A DNA stretch of 64,000 nucleotides, from positions 129,698,732 to 129,762,731 of the forward strand of contig OZ023273.1 in the NCBI GenBank assembly GCA_964007475.1, written 5' to 3'. The position numbers were made by a program, and so were the translations under genes. The stretch comes from Hybos culiciformis. Its lineage: Eukaryota > Arthropoda > Insecta > Diptera > Hybotidae. Positions 12,060 to 25,270 of the stretch are shown piece by piece (position 1 is the stretch's first letter; each line of letters starts with the position of its first letter). Under the pieces are notes generated by a model. It searched no databases. It worked only from the letters and a program-made list of their open reading frames with translations, and was not told where the DNA came from.

Positions 12060-15000
12060 TTTAAATTAATTAAAAAAAAAAAAAAATTGACTCTTCCTAG
12101 TAAAATAATTTTTGAAAAGTCAAAAATTTATTAAATGTTATGACCGAAATATATTTTAACCGTATGACGTCCAATGAACCCATAATAAAAAGAAAAAAAA
12201 TAATATAATTTTTTTTTTTATTTTTTCCAAAGGACATTTTCATTTATATGGAACAATAATTTAAATTTAGTTCCGCTTTTTCTCATATGTGCTAAAAATA
12301 CATCCAAACATATAAATAAACTCTTTTGGAATATTTTTATTGCATTTGTGGTCTTTATTTATTTTTGGATATTTCTCTACATAAGGAAAATTAACAAATA
12401 ATGACAAAATATTCTTGTTTGCAATAATTACTATTCTTCGCAGGACCATAGAAGTCAGAAAAAAACATTTACTTAATGAAATGAATGAAATATTCAATTT
12501 AACACAAAATTACTAAGTTTATACTTTGAAATTATTTAAAAAAATCTTTAATGGGCCAATAATTGAATATTATTGCTAAATAACATTATCAACCACAATC
12601 CATATAAAAAAATATAAAAATATATAAAAATCCATATTATATGGAAAAATTGTATTTACAATTCAAAATCTTAAGAAAATAAAAACAATTGTTTGTCTGT
12701 TTACTCCTCTATTTTATATTTATCATTATTTGAATCCAAATTTTCCATTTTATTTGTGTTTTAGCTGGACTTCCATTTATTTTTCTATATATATAAGTAA
12801 ATGTATGCCAGCGCCAAAAAAGGATAAAATTTATTTTTTCTTTAAAGAAGCCTGTCTGATTACATTAAAATACAAATGCTTATGTATGTACAATAGTACA
12901 GTAATTGTACATAAAAAGCAACATCTATATATATTTACACTTACATAGTAGATATACTACAATTTACTTTATAAAAAAAAAAAGAAGAAGACAAAAATAG
13001 AATACAATCACTTTAAGAATATTGTGTTTATTTAAATTGTTCAAGGACTGAAATACACTTTCTCTAAAAATTAGAAAATTTGTTGAAAGAGTCCAATAAT
13101 CTCTTTGGTTTTTTATTTTTATTTATTTATTTTTATTTTTTTTTTGTGTTGAAGAAACATTGTGGTGTATTCTTCAACATGTGAAATTTCGGAAACTTAA
13201 GTTTTTATTACATTGTTTTCCGTGTTTTTTATTTTAATGTAAGGTTATTGAAGGATTTTGAACTTTCTTACTGTATACATGTACGTATTTATGTAAAATA
13301 AACATTATGTTTTAAGGACAATAATAAAAAAAAATCAAAAGAACTAAATTTAAAGAATTTATAATATATTAGTTATATCAAAAATGTACAATTCATGTAA
13401 TTTTATAACATTGTCACTTAAACACTGACAGTTTAATATAGATATAATCAAATTTCTATGCGACAATTGAATTATGTTTTCGCGGGTAAAACTATTTTTT
13501 TTGTATTTCTTGCAAGTGTAAAGTAAAAATCTGCTTGTAACACCAGGGAAAAAAAATTTGATTAAATTTAGTCTGCCTTTATCGGGGTTATTTTGATAAA
13601 GTACGATGTTAACGAATATATAAAACTGAAAACTCTTAATAATCAAAATATCTTCAGAATTTGTCTCATATTCTATTATAGTATTGGAAAATAGGCTGTC
13701 CATTCTTAAATTACAGATTCGCAGATGTTCTGCAAGTTAAGGTTAAACAACTTAAGTACAAATATCTGCAAATTAAATATACACTCTCATATAATAATAA
13801 TATTATAAAGCTATTATGTTAATTTTCATGTATATTTTTTTCATTAAATAATCAGCTTTTCTGATATTATTAGCGTATATTTAATAATCTCATAATCTAT
13901 TTTTATAAGTTTTAGAGTTGTTTGTTACGTATTAAAACTTTTGGATTAAAATAAAAAAAAAAATAATGTCTTACAATCAAATAAGATTAATAACATTTTT
14001 TTTTTTTTTAATTCTATGAAATTAGAAGAACATTGTTTTTCCTTTAATATTTAAAATAAACAAACAAAAATAGGACAAATTAATCTAATTATATATATAA
14101 AAAAAAAAAGCAAAGTTTTTTAATTTCAAAAAATATATAAACAAGAAAATATGTAAAAAAAAAAATACGCAAAGCTTAAAAAAAAATATTCATTATTTTT
14201 TTTTTTTAAATAAAAATTATACAAATTTTCTGATGTTTTACACTAGAATTTTTGTAATTTTTGCATTTTATTGTTATTTTTTAGGTATTAAAATACGGCG
14301 GTGTTATTTTATCAATTTAAAATTGGGTGTATTAAAAAAAATAAAATAATTTTTAAATATTAATATTTTGAATAATTATTTCATTGAGCTTATCATATTA
14401 GTCTGAATTTATGATTAACCAAAATATTTCTTCGTTTTATACTTTATTTGTTTTATTTGGCCCACTATACAAATGAATTTATATCTTTGCTGCCATTAAT
14501 TTTATTTTGCCAATAACTATGTATGTTAGACCTGTTTAAAGTTACGCTCTTAAACTGTAAAAATTACTTTGTTTAATAAAAAATGATGGTGCGTTAGTAT
14601 TACAGATCCAGTGGACTTTTAAGAATTCTAGTTAGTTTCAGTTTGTAAAAATAAACTGTAATAGTAAATAAATATTAAATTATTGAAACTCTCTAATTAA
14701 ATTATTTGCAAACTTAACAAAATTCTTGTTTTACATTTTTATTTTATTTTTTTTTTTTATATTTATTTTCTGTATTAAATAAAATATGTATCAAAATAAG
14801 GATAGTTTTTATTTTATTTAAGTTTTGTGTAATAATAGATTCTTGATTTCAATTTTATAATAAATAAATATATTAAAAAAAAAAATGTATATACATAATA
14901 ATATATAAAATAAGATTGTAATATGTATCTACATATTATGTGCTTACATATTATACAAATGTTATTTATTAAAGAATTGTTAATATGAAGCCATAAAAAT

Positions 15001-18000
15001 TGATTATTTTCTATAATTACATATGCTCTTCAAACTAACAACAATATAATATGTATATATAATATTTTTTTTTATATATTTTATCGTTATAAAAGATAGA
15101 AATAAAATGACTAAATTAATTTTTATTTAATTATACAGATTATGTTAGTTTCTTTGTCCTTCGCTAGTTTGAAACAACCTTAATTAGTGATTTTTATTGA
15201 CAGAAGTTTACTTACTTCTCGTTTATTGTTTGAACTTTGTATATATGTCATTGTCCTTTTTTTTTTTTTTTAATATTTTAACAAAATCTATTTCTTTTTT
15301 TTTTACAAGATATTTTTAATAATTTTGATAGTTCCACATCATTTTTTTTGTTTTTTGTTTAATTTGAAACTCGAAATCTTTAGAATAATATGATTTGCCG
15401 TTTTATATATACATATATATAAATCTAAAGAAATATATCTACTATCATGAAAAGTTTGTTTATCAATTGAACAAAAAATAATATAAAAAAAATCTAAAAT
15501 AAAAAAGCAAATATTAAAATTGAATTTTAATCAACTATTTTATACGTTCTTCAAATAAACATATTTTTTAATATGAATTCATGTTATACTTTTTATATTG
15601 AACTAATATTAAGTTTTGAATTTTTTTTTGTTCCTTTAATATATAAGGTTTCAATAAAATAACAACTATACTAAAATTATTTTATATTTATTTATTTTTA
15701 TTTTTTTTTGCTTCATGTTTGTTAGGTTTTTGTTTTATTTTTATTTAAAAGTTGCGCAATTGAGCTTAAAATTTATTCATTTCAAATTTTAGTTTTTCCT
15801 ATTTAAACTTTTTAATCTTTTTTAATAAAAGTTAATAACCAAAATATTTTAAGTTTTATTGAACCAGAAAATTCAAAGTTTTTCAAGAAGTTGGAAAATT
15901 TTCGAATAAAATTTAACTATGTTACCTTATTATTTTTTGTTGTTTTTTTTTTTTTTTTGTACATAAATACCATAATATTTCTAACTTTTTGGTAAAAATT
16001 ATGAAAAAAAAAAAAAAAATTAAATAACAAAATTTATAAAGTTTATTTTTGAAATTCTTAAATAAATATTTTACAAAATGAAAATAACATCCCTTTATTG
16101 TTATTTAAGAAACGTGGTTTGAATAAGGAAAATCTCTTCCTTTTTTTTTTGTAATATTTTATACGCATAAATAAGCAAAATTTGAAAATTTTCATTTATA
16201 CAGGATGTTTACATGGCAAAAATGATGAAAAATATAAAATCATATTTTATATTAACATTTTTAAAGTATAACTTAGAATTAAGAATACACAAGCATTGCA
16301 CAATAATAATTGTGTACAATACACATTATATTAAGTATAGTTGAATTACAGAATCCATTAATTAAAAAGTCTCCTTGAATTGTTGTTTTGTTGTTAAAGT
16401 TTTCGAAGGCCCAATCAAGAAATTTGTCACTTAAATCATAATTCCATTATTCTAAAAATATTTCGAGGTTTAAACACAATATTAGAAGTTTTATACGTTA
16501 ATACAAAACAACTCTAGATTCCCATGAAATTAAATTTGAAATATTTGAATAATACTTTAAGATCGACCTTTTATCAGGAAAGTATAATAAGTATTTCTAA
16601 AACTTTCAAAAATAAAAGGATTTCGTTAGACTAAGATAGTAGCGCATTTTTGATGTGATTCAACAGGAATTGTTTATTTGAAGTAAAATCATGAAAAAAA
16701 TTTACATTTTAAAACAAACTCAAAATTGTGAATATTAAGAAAAGTAATACTAATGTACTGGCAAATATTAAATATACGCATAACTTTCTTTATTTTCGTA
16801 TCATAAATCAAATCGTATCATAAAAATAACATAAATCATATTAAGAAGTTTTAATCACATTGTATATATATAATAGTTATAAAATAAAATATAATAAAAC
16901 AATAATTCCAATCATCAAAGCAACAAATTACCACAAGCTAATAATGGTTTAACTCCTAAACCAAAAAGGATTTCACTCCTAAATAATAATTTCCATATAC
17001 GTACGCATGAAATATTTTGTGCCAAATTGTGACCGCAAAGTTTTCCTTAGAAATTTTTTTCTTTAAATTTTTTTCAAGATTTATTATTTATAATCTTAAA
17101 TGAAATTCCATCAAGCAAAAGAAATTTAGGAACAAAAATCACTTTGTATCCATATAATCCCTCTGGGGAGTTTTTTTTTTTTTAAGGGAAAACCGTTGAA
17201 AATTTTTCAATGGTAAAATACTTTTCCATAAATTCATAATCAAAAAAGGGTATATACTTAGAGGGTGGAATGAGTTTCTTCTACATATTATTTGCTTCCA
17301 GGATATATTTTTGGTTCTTTATTATGTTATTTTAAGGTTTTTGTGGCAACAAACAAATCGCGTGCAATATCAAAGTTAATAAAGTTGTCAAAATTTTCAA
17401 GTACCTTTTTTTTCATGGATTTAGTATGTATAATATATTTATTACATAAAAGAAATAAAAATTATATACATTTTCTGAATTTTGATAATAATTTTTCATT
17501 TTTGATTTTAGAAACATAGGACTATTCATAAATTTAGTAAGTGTGTTTTTATTGTGTTAATTTGGTATTCTTCAATTTAAGTAAGATAAAATAAAAACTT
17601 GACTCATTTGATTTTTAATTTAGAAAACACTAGAAAACATATTTGAAATACCTATAGCATAAAACGCGTATGCGTCTTTAAAAATTCCAACCTTTTCTTG
17701 AAAAATGATTAAAAACGGAAAGTCAGAAAAGTTAACTTGGATATAAAGTTAATATTATTGTATTTGCCGCAATTTACCCACATGTAAAAGAATTTACTCT
17801 TAATGATATTCGATTAATGCATGATCCCGAGACAATACTAATATTTTCTTACTACAGGGATACTTTAGCTTAAGTAAATCTTTGTCATTGTGTTTTATAA
17901 TTTTGGCTTTTTTTTTATTTTAAAAAGAAAAATTTATAGACTTACAAAAAATTTGCCTTTAAAAATTATTAGTAATAAATATTGTGTAAGAATTTTTTAT

Positions 18001-21000
18001 TTAAAAAAAGGGGTATTGGTGTCAACAAAAATACTTATAAGAATTTACAGAGTGTTAAGAAAGTACTGGATTGAATAGTTAAATTCTTAAAGAACGATAA
18101 GTTTTTATTTCAATATAAAGGGAGATATTACAAATATATTTTTATTTATTTAATATTAAGTTTAAGTTTATTATTCAAAATTCTGAACGAATAAATAGCA
18201 GTTCTCTTATTTGGTATGTAAAATAGAAATAATTTAATTCCGATTAATTATATAATTATTAGGCTACGCCATTTACTCGCCGCGTCTTACGAACAAAAAT
18301 ATTGCCATACTTTTTTGTAAGGGTGCGAGATTTATTTTTAGAATGAATAAATAATATAAATTTTTTTTTAAATCACAATTTGTTTACATAAAATCCGAAT
18401 TAGAAAAAAAATAAGTTATCATAATGTCACAAATGTCGTGTGATTAGTTAAACATTAAAAAAATACAACAATAAAAAGTATAATGACAACTAAGTGAAGC
18501 GAAACATATTTTGCATTGCATTTTTTTTTATAGACCATAGAGATTATACATTTTATTTTTATTTCATTTTGACAAAAATGTAATATGCAATTGCAGAAAC
18601 AACGTTTGTATGTATATTTTTAATCCTTGAATATTTGCCATCAGAACTATTTTTTACTATTTATAAAAATTTATTCAATTGGAACTAATTAACTAAGAAA
18701 TAGAACAATAATCATACTTATACATTTTTTGATCCTTGATGACATTTGAAATACTACAGAGAAAAAAAGATGTTGAAAAGGAATAATTAGGAGACACAGG
18801 ATATTTCGAAAAATTCTTGCAATTTTAAATTAAAATTGAAAAAAACTAGCTTTGTAATGTCTGCACAGAAAGATCCTTTTTAAGATCGTTCATTATATTT
18901 AGAGATTAACAGATGAGGCCGTATATCAATCAAATAATCCACGAAGACGTTTAATGCGTCATTCTTAGTTTTCAGAAACCTAAAACGTTGAATTTCTTTA
19001 CTTGCTGTGGGCAGAACTTTATTGGTTTAATTTTAATATACGCAACTTCTTACATATGATGATCTAAATAACTGTGTGGTATCATTCAACCTTATTCTTG
19101 ATTCATCTAATACAATTTATTAAAAAATTCCTAAGATTTCAGTATTAATGTAACCAAGAGAAATCATTTAAGCACATTTTCATTTTTTCCTTTATTTTTT
19201 GATATCATTTGGAAAATTATAATAAAATCGTATCATTAAAAAATAAAATAATAATTAGGGAGGGATTAATAATTTTTTTTAAAATTATTTTTTATATTTT
19301 ATGCTGCTTGAAAATCATCATTACATTGACATCAATTATACCTGAATTATTTTTTTTTTTGTATATTAAAAAAAAAATATATACATATATATGTATATAA
19401 TATTGTGTTTATAATTTATTCTATACAATTTGCGCAGTTGCTAGTTGAATGAAATAATGCAGTTTTGATTAATATAAAAAGATTCGACGTCCTAAGTATC
19501 TTGCGAAATCGGTAAAAATTTACTTTTTGTAAAATTTTTACTTGTAATTCAAGAAAAAAAAAAACTTGTAAACCAGGAAAATAAAGATAACTCTATGACG
19601 GTTAACTCAATTTAACAATATGGACGTTAACAATGTGAAAATGCTATTTATCTATATTTTTTAATTCAGCTAAACACCCAAACTTGATTTTAATGATCGT
19701 AAGCGATTAATTCATTTTCCTACAGTTTTCGAAATCAGCAATATAAAAAAAAAATTAAGTATTATGTATAGACCTATATTTAAAAAAATTAACAGAAGCA
19801 CACCAGGCGGTTATAATTTTTTTTTTTTCATACTCAAATAAATGTATTAATAAATTGAACAACCCCTTCAATTTATTGTATATCGTTCTTTAATAAAGAA
19901 GATCTCTCTACTAAAATGACAAAATATTTTTTAATTTTGTTCGAAAAAACTTGTCATTTTTTAAAAAAAATTAGAAAATAGATAATTATATAACAAAAAA
20001 TTTATGAACTTTTGGAAATAGAAGAACGTTAAAACTTTCTTTATGAGATTTATTTTTTAAGTCTGATAAATTTTGAATTTGATAATTATATGGATGGAAA
20101 ATGCTTTCAATTTGTAATTATTGCTTGTTCAATTTATAATTCTTGTATATACCTAGCACTTTTCGGCGTCTTAACTAACTTAACTTCGAAATTATAATTA
20201 AAGTAAATTTAACTATACAATATTCAATACACAATATTGTATCATTATTTTGGAAGTTGTTGACTTTCTATATATGTATAATATTACACGAAATAAATTT
20301 TTTATTAAATAATAAAAAAACCGGATTTAAGATTTCAATTGGGAATTTGAAATTATTAAAAATGAAATAAAAAATGTCGGTACATTTATTCATTGAAATG
20401 ATATTAATATTTTAGATGAGATTGGTGTACCTTAAAAAACATTTTTTTTTTGTTTTGTTGGTTTTAGGTTAAAAAATAAAAAATAAAAATAAATAATGGG
20501 GAACAGATATTATCATAATCCTTTTTTTCTCTGTCTATTTCAAAGCGGAAATCTATTCACGATTTTATAATTTGAAACCATAATGTTATACATTATAGAA
20601 TTTTTTTTTTTTTTTTAAGAAGCCATTTTTAATTATGGAATTATGAATATTAATTTGGAAACGCCTAAATTTTTTTTTTTTATGATTTATTTTTCGTTTT
20701 TTTATGTAGTTATAAGTTGTAAGTGTTGACTTCAGCCCATTTCTGGGTATATAATTTAACTTTGATATCTAAATTTAATTGGAAACGCTGTTAAGTATGT
20801 TGTTTCAGTTTCTATAAATAAAATACTTTCTTTAAATCAGTTAATATTTTTGTCATAATCTGTACTATAATTTTTGAAGGAAACATTTGAAAGTATAATA
20901 TTGTTAAATTTTCCATTCATAATGATTATGAAAAAGAAAATAAGTTTCGTTACTTTCCTTACGAATTTATACAAAAAAATGAAGCTTGAATTAGATTTCT

Positions 21001-24000
21001 CCAGCATTTAAAAATTAAAGTTATCAAAAAATTTTAATAAAATATATCCAGCCTGTATATTACATTAAAATTTTGAATTCCATTATATTAAAATCTTTTA
21101 GAAGTCCAAAAAATTTTCGAAAAAAAACTTAATAAAAACATTTTATTTTGTTTTTCAATAAAAAATTTGTTAATGAAATTATTTTGTTAAAAAAAAAAAA
21201 GAAAAGAAAACTAAAAAAACCAAACTATTAATTCTGAATCTTATTTTAGCTTGTAATTTAAAACTTTTGATCAATCTTTTTATGTACCTGACCATAAAAA
21301 ATTTATTTTAATATATTTTCAAGAGAAAAATGAATGTAATCAAAACTTTATTATATTATATGTACATGGGAAATAAGAGCGGCTTTAATAAATATAAAAA
21401 CGAAAAATCGTAATTCATTCATGAAATCTGATGATATTATGAATGAAAATAAGTATCTTGGCGCAATTTACAAGCTTGTTACAACATAATTTTCAGTTTT
21501 TATTAATAACATTTATTATATAATTTGATTTGAATTCTTTTTCTAAAATCTGAAGATGAAATATTATGCACTGTAATTTACTTTAATGCTTACTTTAATA
21601 CTCACATATCATTTTACAATTACAATTAGCTTAAAAATCAAATTCATCGGTTTTTACTTGACGAAATGCTGCATAACAAATTCAATTTTTTGTTTTAGGA
21701 AACAGAAACTCATTAACAAGATTACTCACCTTAAAAAATATGAATAAATACAATGATAACTATACCTAGCATCATTTTTTAATCATTTTTGAAAATTCTT
21801 AAATATCTACATAAAATACATGAAAACATTCAAATATTATAAAAAAAGACAAGACCCAAGGGGTTTATAAAAAACCGCCTCTATGTAAACATATGTCTAT
21901 TGCATAATAATTTGTCACAATAATTTCTAATAATAAAATAAAAAAAAAACAGTTCATAATTTTTTATTTCTATCAAAAAAACTAAATACATATCCGATGA
22001 ATAAAAAAAAAAATTAATAAAAAATATTCAAACATAAAAATAAATAAGAAAACAATGTTATTGAGGGAATAATAATAAATATTTGGTTCCAAATTCCAAT
22101 ATTTTTCGGAAGTATCAATTTTTTATTTATTTAATGTTAAAAGGAAAATTCAAAATAAAAAACTAATAAAAATCAATTGATTCACAGAGAAAAGTGGTAA
22201 TATTATTTTTGAAATATTATTATATGTTTCTTTTCTTTATACGACAGCGCTGTAAAATGGACTTTATTTTATAGATAAGACAGTTTACATTAAGAAATTC
22301 AATGTTATCTGATCAGTTCAAAAATTTAGAAATGAACACTATCGCGGATATAATTATCAGCCGGCAAGGCGTTTCAACTTTATTTTGCTTTTAACATTAC
22401 AATGACATATTGGTTCCAAATTTCACGTTTATTTTTGCTTTGTGTACCATAAAAAAATAATAAATAAGTGAAATAAATTTTTTTTCTGTGAGATCTCTGC
22501 TAAATTTTATAGTTTCACGAAAAAATAATATACAGAATATATTTATCTTTTCCCAATTTATTCTCATTATTTACAAATTTTTTGGTGTTGAAATGCACCA
22601 TATGATCAAATTTCAGCAGTCAATGACTTTATAGGTTTTTTTATTTTTTTCTTAAGTCTTTGGGGTGTCATAAATTTTCTAAAATAAAAAATATACAATA
22701 ATTTAATTTTTTTTTTATCATTTTTTAAATGCATTTTTTTTTTATAATGAGAATCCAATAAATTAAATATAATGTACAAAAAAAAAATTAATAACTATCT
22801 TCATGATACACTTAATATACTAAAATTAACGAGAAATTGCGTTAAAAAAAAATTAAAAAAGACAAGGGCACGTGAAAAGTGTATATTCTTTACAAAATAT
22901 TCCTCCAATTTTTATTTTTTATTGTAATTTTGATGAGCGTTACAAATTGGGATATGATGGGTTTTTAATAATTTGATGAATTTCAATAAAGAACAAGAAA
23001 AAAAAATATTATTCTTACATCAGTTCGAAATGGTATATCTTTTTAAATTTTTTAAATTAAATTTTATATAATATGAATTTTGAATGCAATTTTTATTACG
23101 ATAGCGGCAATTTTTAATAAGTTATAGTATGTATCGCTAATGAAAAAAAAAAAAACAATAAATTATGAAATTTATACGTATATTGCATTGAAAAATGATT
23201 TATATTTTGTTCTGATGATTTGCCGATAACTTGCAATACGATGTAAAATTATTTTTCGAATAAGAACACATACAACGCTTATAGTCATAATATGTTAATG
23301 ATTTTCATTTTATACGAAAATTATGTACATATAAGTCAAATTTATGAAAAATCTACGAAATATACAATAATGATTCGGTTACGGTTCAATAATTTCTTTA
23401 TAACTTCAAAAGTTCACAGATTTGATTTTTAATTAATACATAAAGGGAATAAAACAGTCGTTGGAGCACCACTTTGTGAGAAAATAATGTCTTACTCTTA
23501 AAATATTTTTTTTTTTTTTGATTAACATAAATAAAAGTAAAAAGATGAAGTGTTATTTAGAACATTATATGTATATTGTATCGGGTTCCTTAAGTAAGCT
23601 ATTATATAGCCTTATTTTCAATATTAAAATATCCCGTCAATTTGTGAATAATATTGAAAATTATACCATGATTATATTTCAATAACTCATTTAAGATAAT
23701 AATTAACCAAAAACTTGTCAATTATTGAGCCATAGTTGCATACCCTAAAAAAAATAATCATACAATTTAAACGTTGAATAATGATTTTAAAAATCTTAAC
23801 CTACCTCAAAAAATAAAAATATTCAAAATTTTATTAAAATTCCAATTCAACAAAATAACTATTAAAAACATTTATTTATAAAAATATTAGGTATAATAAT
23901 TTATTATTATGATTATTTTATTCTTTGATATTTTTGTTTATTTTTTTTTTCCTTTATTTTTAATTCACAAAAAAAAAAACTCAACAAAATCTTTTTTCTT

Positions 24001-24785
24001 TAAACCGCGGTTTTTTTCTTTTTATCAAAATTAAATATAATTTTCATAGATTTCTTATCTTTGTTTTTTATTCGTCACCTTTTTTCGGGACATTTTCTGC
24101 TTTTTTTCTTCTTCTTTTTTTTTTTGATCATTATTAATTTCTGTTTTATTAAAAATTTTCAATTTAAAGGAAATAAATTTTAATTTCTCATTTTTAGTTA
24201 TCCGCTGACATAACCTTTCATTCATTATAATAAATTAATGAAACGTTTGTCATTTTTTGTTTGTTTTTTTGAAATTCAATTCCATTAAAAAAGAGAAGAA
24301 AAAATATAACCCAAACTAAAAAGGATAAATAAATAAAAAAACGAAATCCATAAAGAAAAATAATAATAATTTTGAATAAAATAATAATAAAATTTGGAAT
24401 TTTTTTTTTAAATCTTGAATATTATTATTTTTTTATGAATTGATAATTTTTGTGTGTAGGTTTTCGAACAACATAAATTGGCCATTACAAATGACAGATG
24501 AAATTATTTATTATTTAGATGTTTGATATAATATAAGTTCTTGTAGAATCAAACATTTCCAAAAACTGCAGATCAAAGTAAAAAAAAAAAAGAAGTAATG
24601 TTCAATCTGTAGGTCAGTTAATAATTAAATAAGTACTTCCATTATGTACATTATGTTCGGTTTTATCATCGCTTATTAGATCGTAGTTAAATGTAATATT
24701 GAAAACAAATAATTATTATATAATGTGGTTTGAAAGGACATTTGGTTGGAATTATTAACATTTCTTATAATAATATAAAATAATT
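12060..24785. other. Long AT-rich stretch without recognisable genes
   Basis: About 12.7 kb in which I see no RNA gene and no bounded transposon. The best ORF is 114 codons on the minus strand (13359-13703, beginning MDSLFSNTIIEYETNSEDIL). It is unrecognised and flanked by nothing that supports it. A slightly GC-richer patch at about 18262-18335 (tacgccatttactcgccgcg and after) may be an unidentifiable element relic. Small hairpins occur, for example at 12886-12912 and 17192-17214. The stretch 23.9-24.5 kb is again rich in homopolymer runs. Confidence 0.5.
17192..17214. repeat. Short inverted repeat (hairpin)
   Basis: A 23-base near-perfect hairpin: arms accgttgaaa and tttcaatggt with a 3-base centre and one G/A difference. 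It lies just downstream of a T-run in otherwise featureless DNA. Function unknown. Confidence 0.6.
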
Positions 24786-24874
24786 TAATGCGTTGGGGAT
24801 CGTTATGTTGTATTTAGTGCTATAGAATTTAGATCACTAAATGGAGTATTATATGCGTCAATACACATGCAATC

Positions 24875-24980
24875 ATTTAGATGCATCTGCGTAAATAATG
24901 AAAAAATTTAGATGCATCAGCGTATATAATGAAAAAATTTAGATGCATCAGCGTAAATAATGAAATCATTTAGATGTTTC
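24875..24980. repeat. 31-bp tandem repeat, about 3.4 copies
   Basis: Units starting atttagatgcatc recur at 24875, 24906, 24937 and 24968, exactly 31 bases apart, with 1-2 differences per unit. The repeat is the internal core of hairpin element copy A. Confidence 0.93.
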
Positions 24981-25129
24981 GTATTGAATATTACGTAATA
25001 CCTGAACAAACATAATATCTCACACAATATTTCAATGCAGCCAAATACAAAAAAAAAAAAGAGAAAAAATGAGAAGAAAAAAATATTCTCTCTTAGCAAC
25101 TACCTCTCCCCTACGCATTAAAACAATAT

Positions 25130-25259
25130 ATTGGATATGTAAACAAAATTTGTTATACAACTCGTTCTGTATTTACACAAAAATACACTGACACTTGTCA
25201 ATGTATTTTTGTGTATACAGAACTCTTAATTAATAACAAATTTAGTTTACATATACAAT
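25130..25259. repeat. Long near-perfect hairpin at the 3' end of copy A
   Basis: Arms of about 64 bases (25130-25194 and 25196-25259) are inverted copies of each other with scattered mismatches and small gaps. The shared words are atatgtaaac, aaatttgttat, ttctgtat and acacaaaaatac. The turn is tgacacttgtca. The same arms occur in the 47.1-kb copy, so the hairpin is part of the element and not a local accident. Confidence 0.88.
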
Positions 25260-25270
25260 AATCTACTATT

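Larger units (their letters stand above)
24786..25270. mobile_element. Dispersed hairpin element, copy A (unclassified)
   Basis: The segment starts at taatgcg and ends at aatctactatt. It shares the same ordered blocks with the sequences at 45899-46387 and 46980-47265: taatgcg; the words caatacacatgcaat; gcgtaata; acaatatttcaat followed by an A-run; a ctacctctccc-like word; a long hairpin; and aatctactatt. The element has no ORF, so it is non-autonomous. In the slot after acacatgcaatc it carries a 31-base tandem repeat, whereas the 45.9-kb copy carries a different repeat in the same slot. A variable tandem core and a 3' hairpin recall the layout of DINE-1/Helentron-type elements, but I see no diagnostic termini and leave the class open. 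Confidence 0.7.

Noticed and set aside
13359..13703. 114-codon minus-strand ORF
   Set aside because: Composition is fairly balanced, but I recognise no family, splice signal or regulatory context; chance cannot be excluded.
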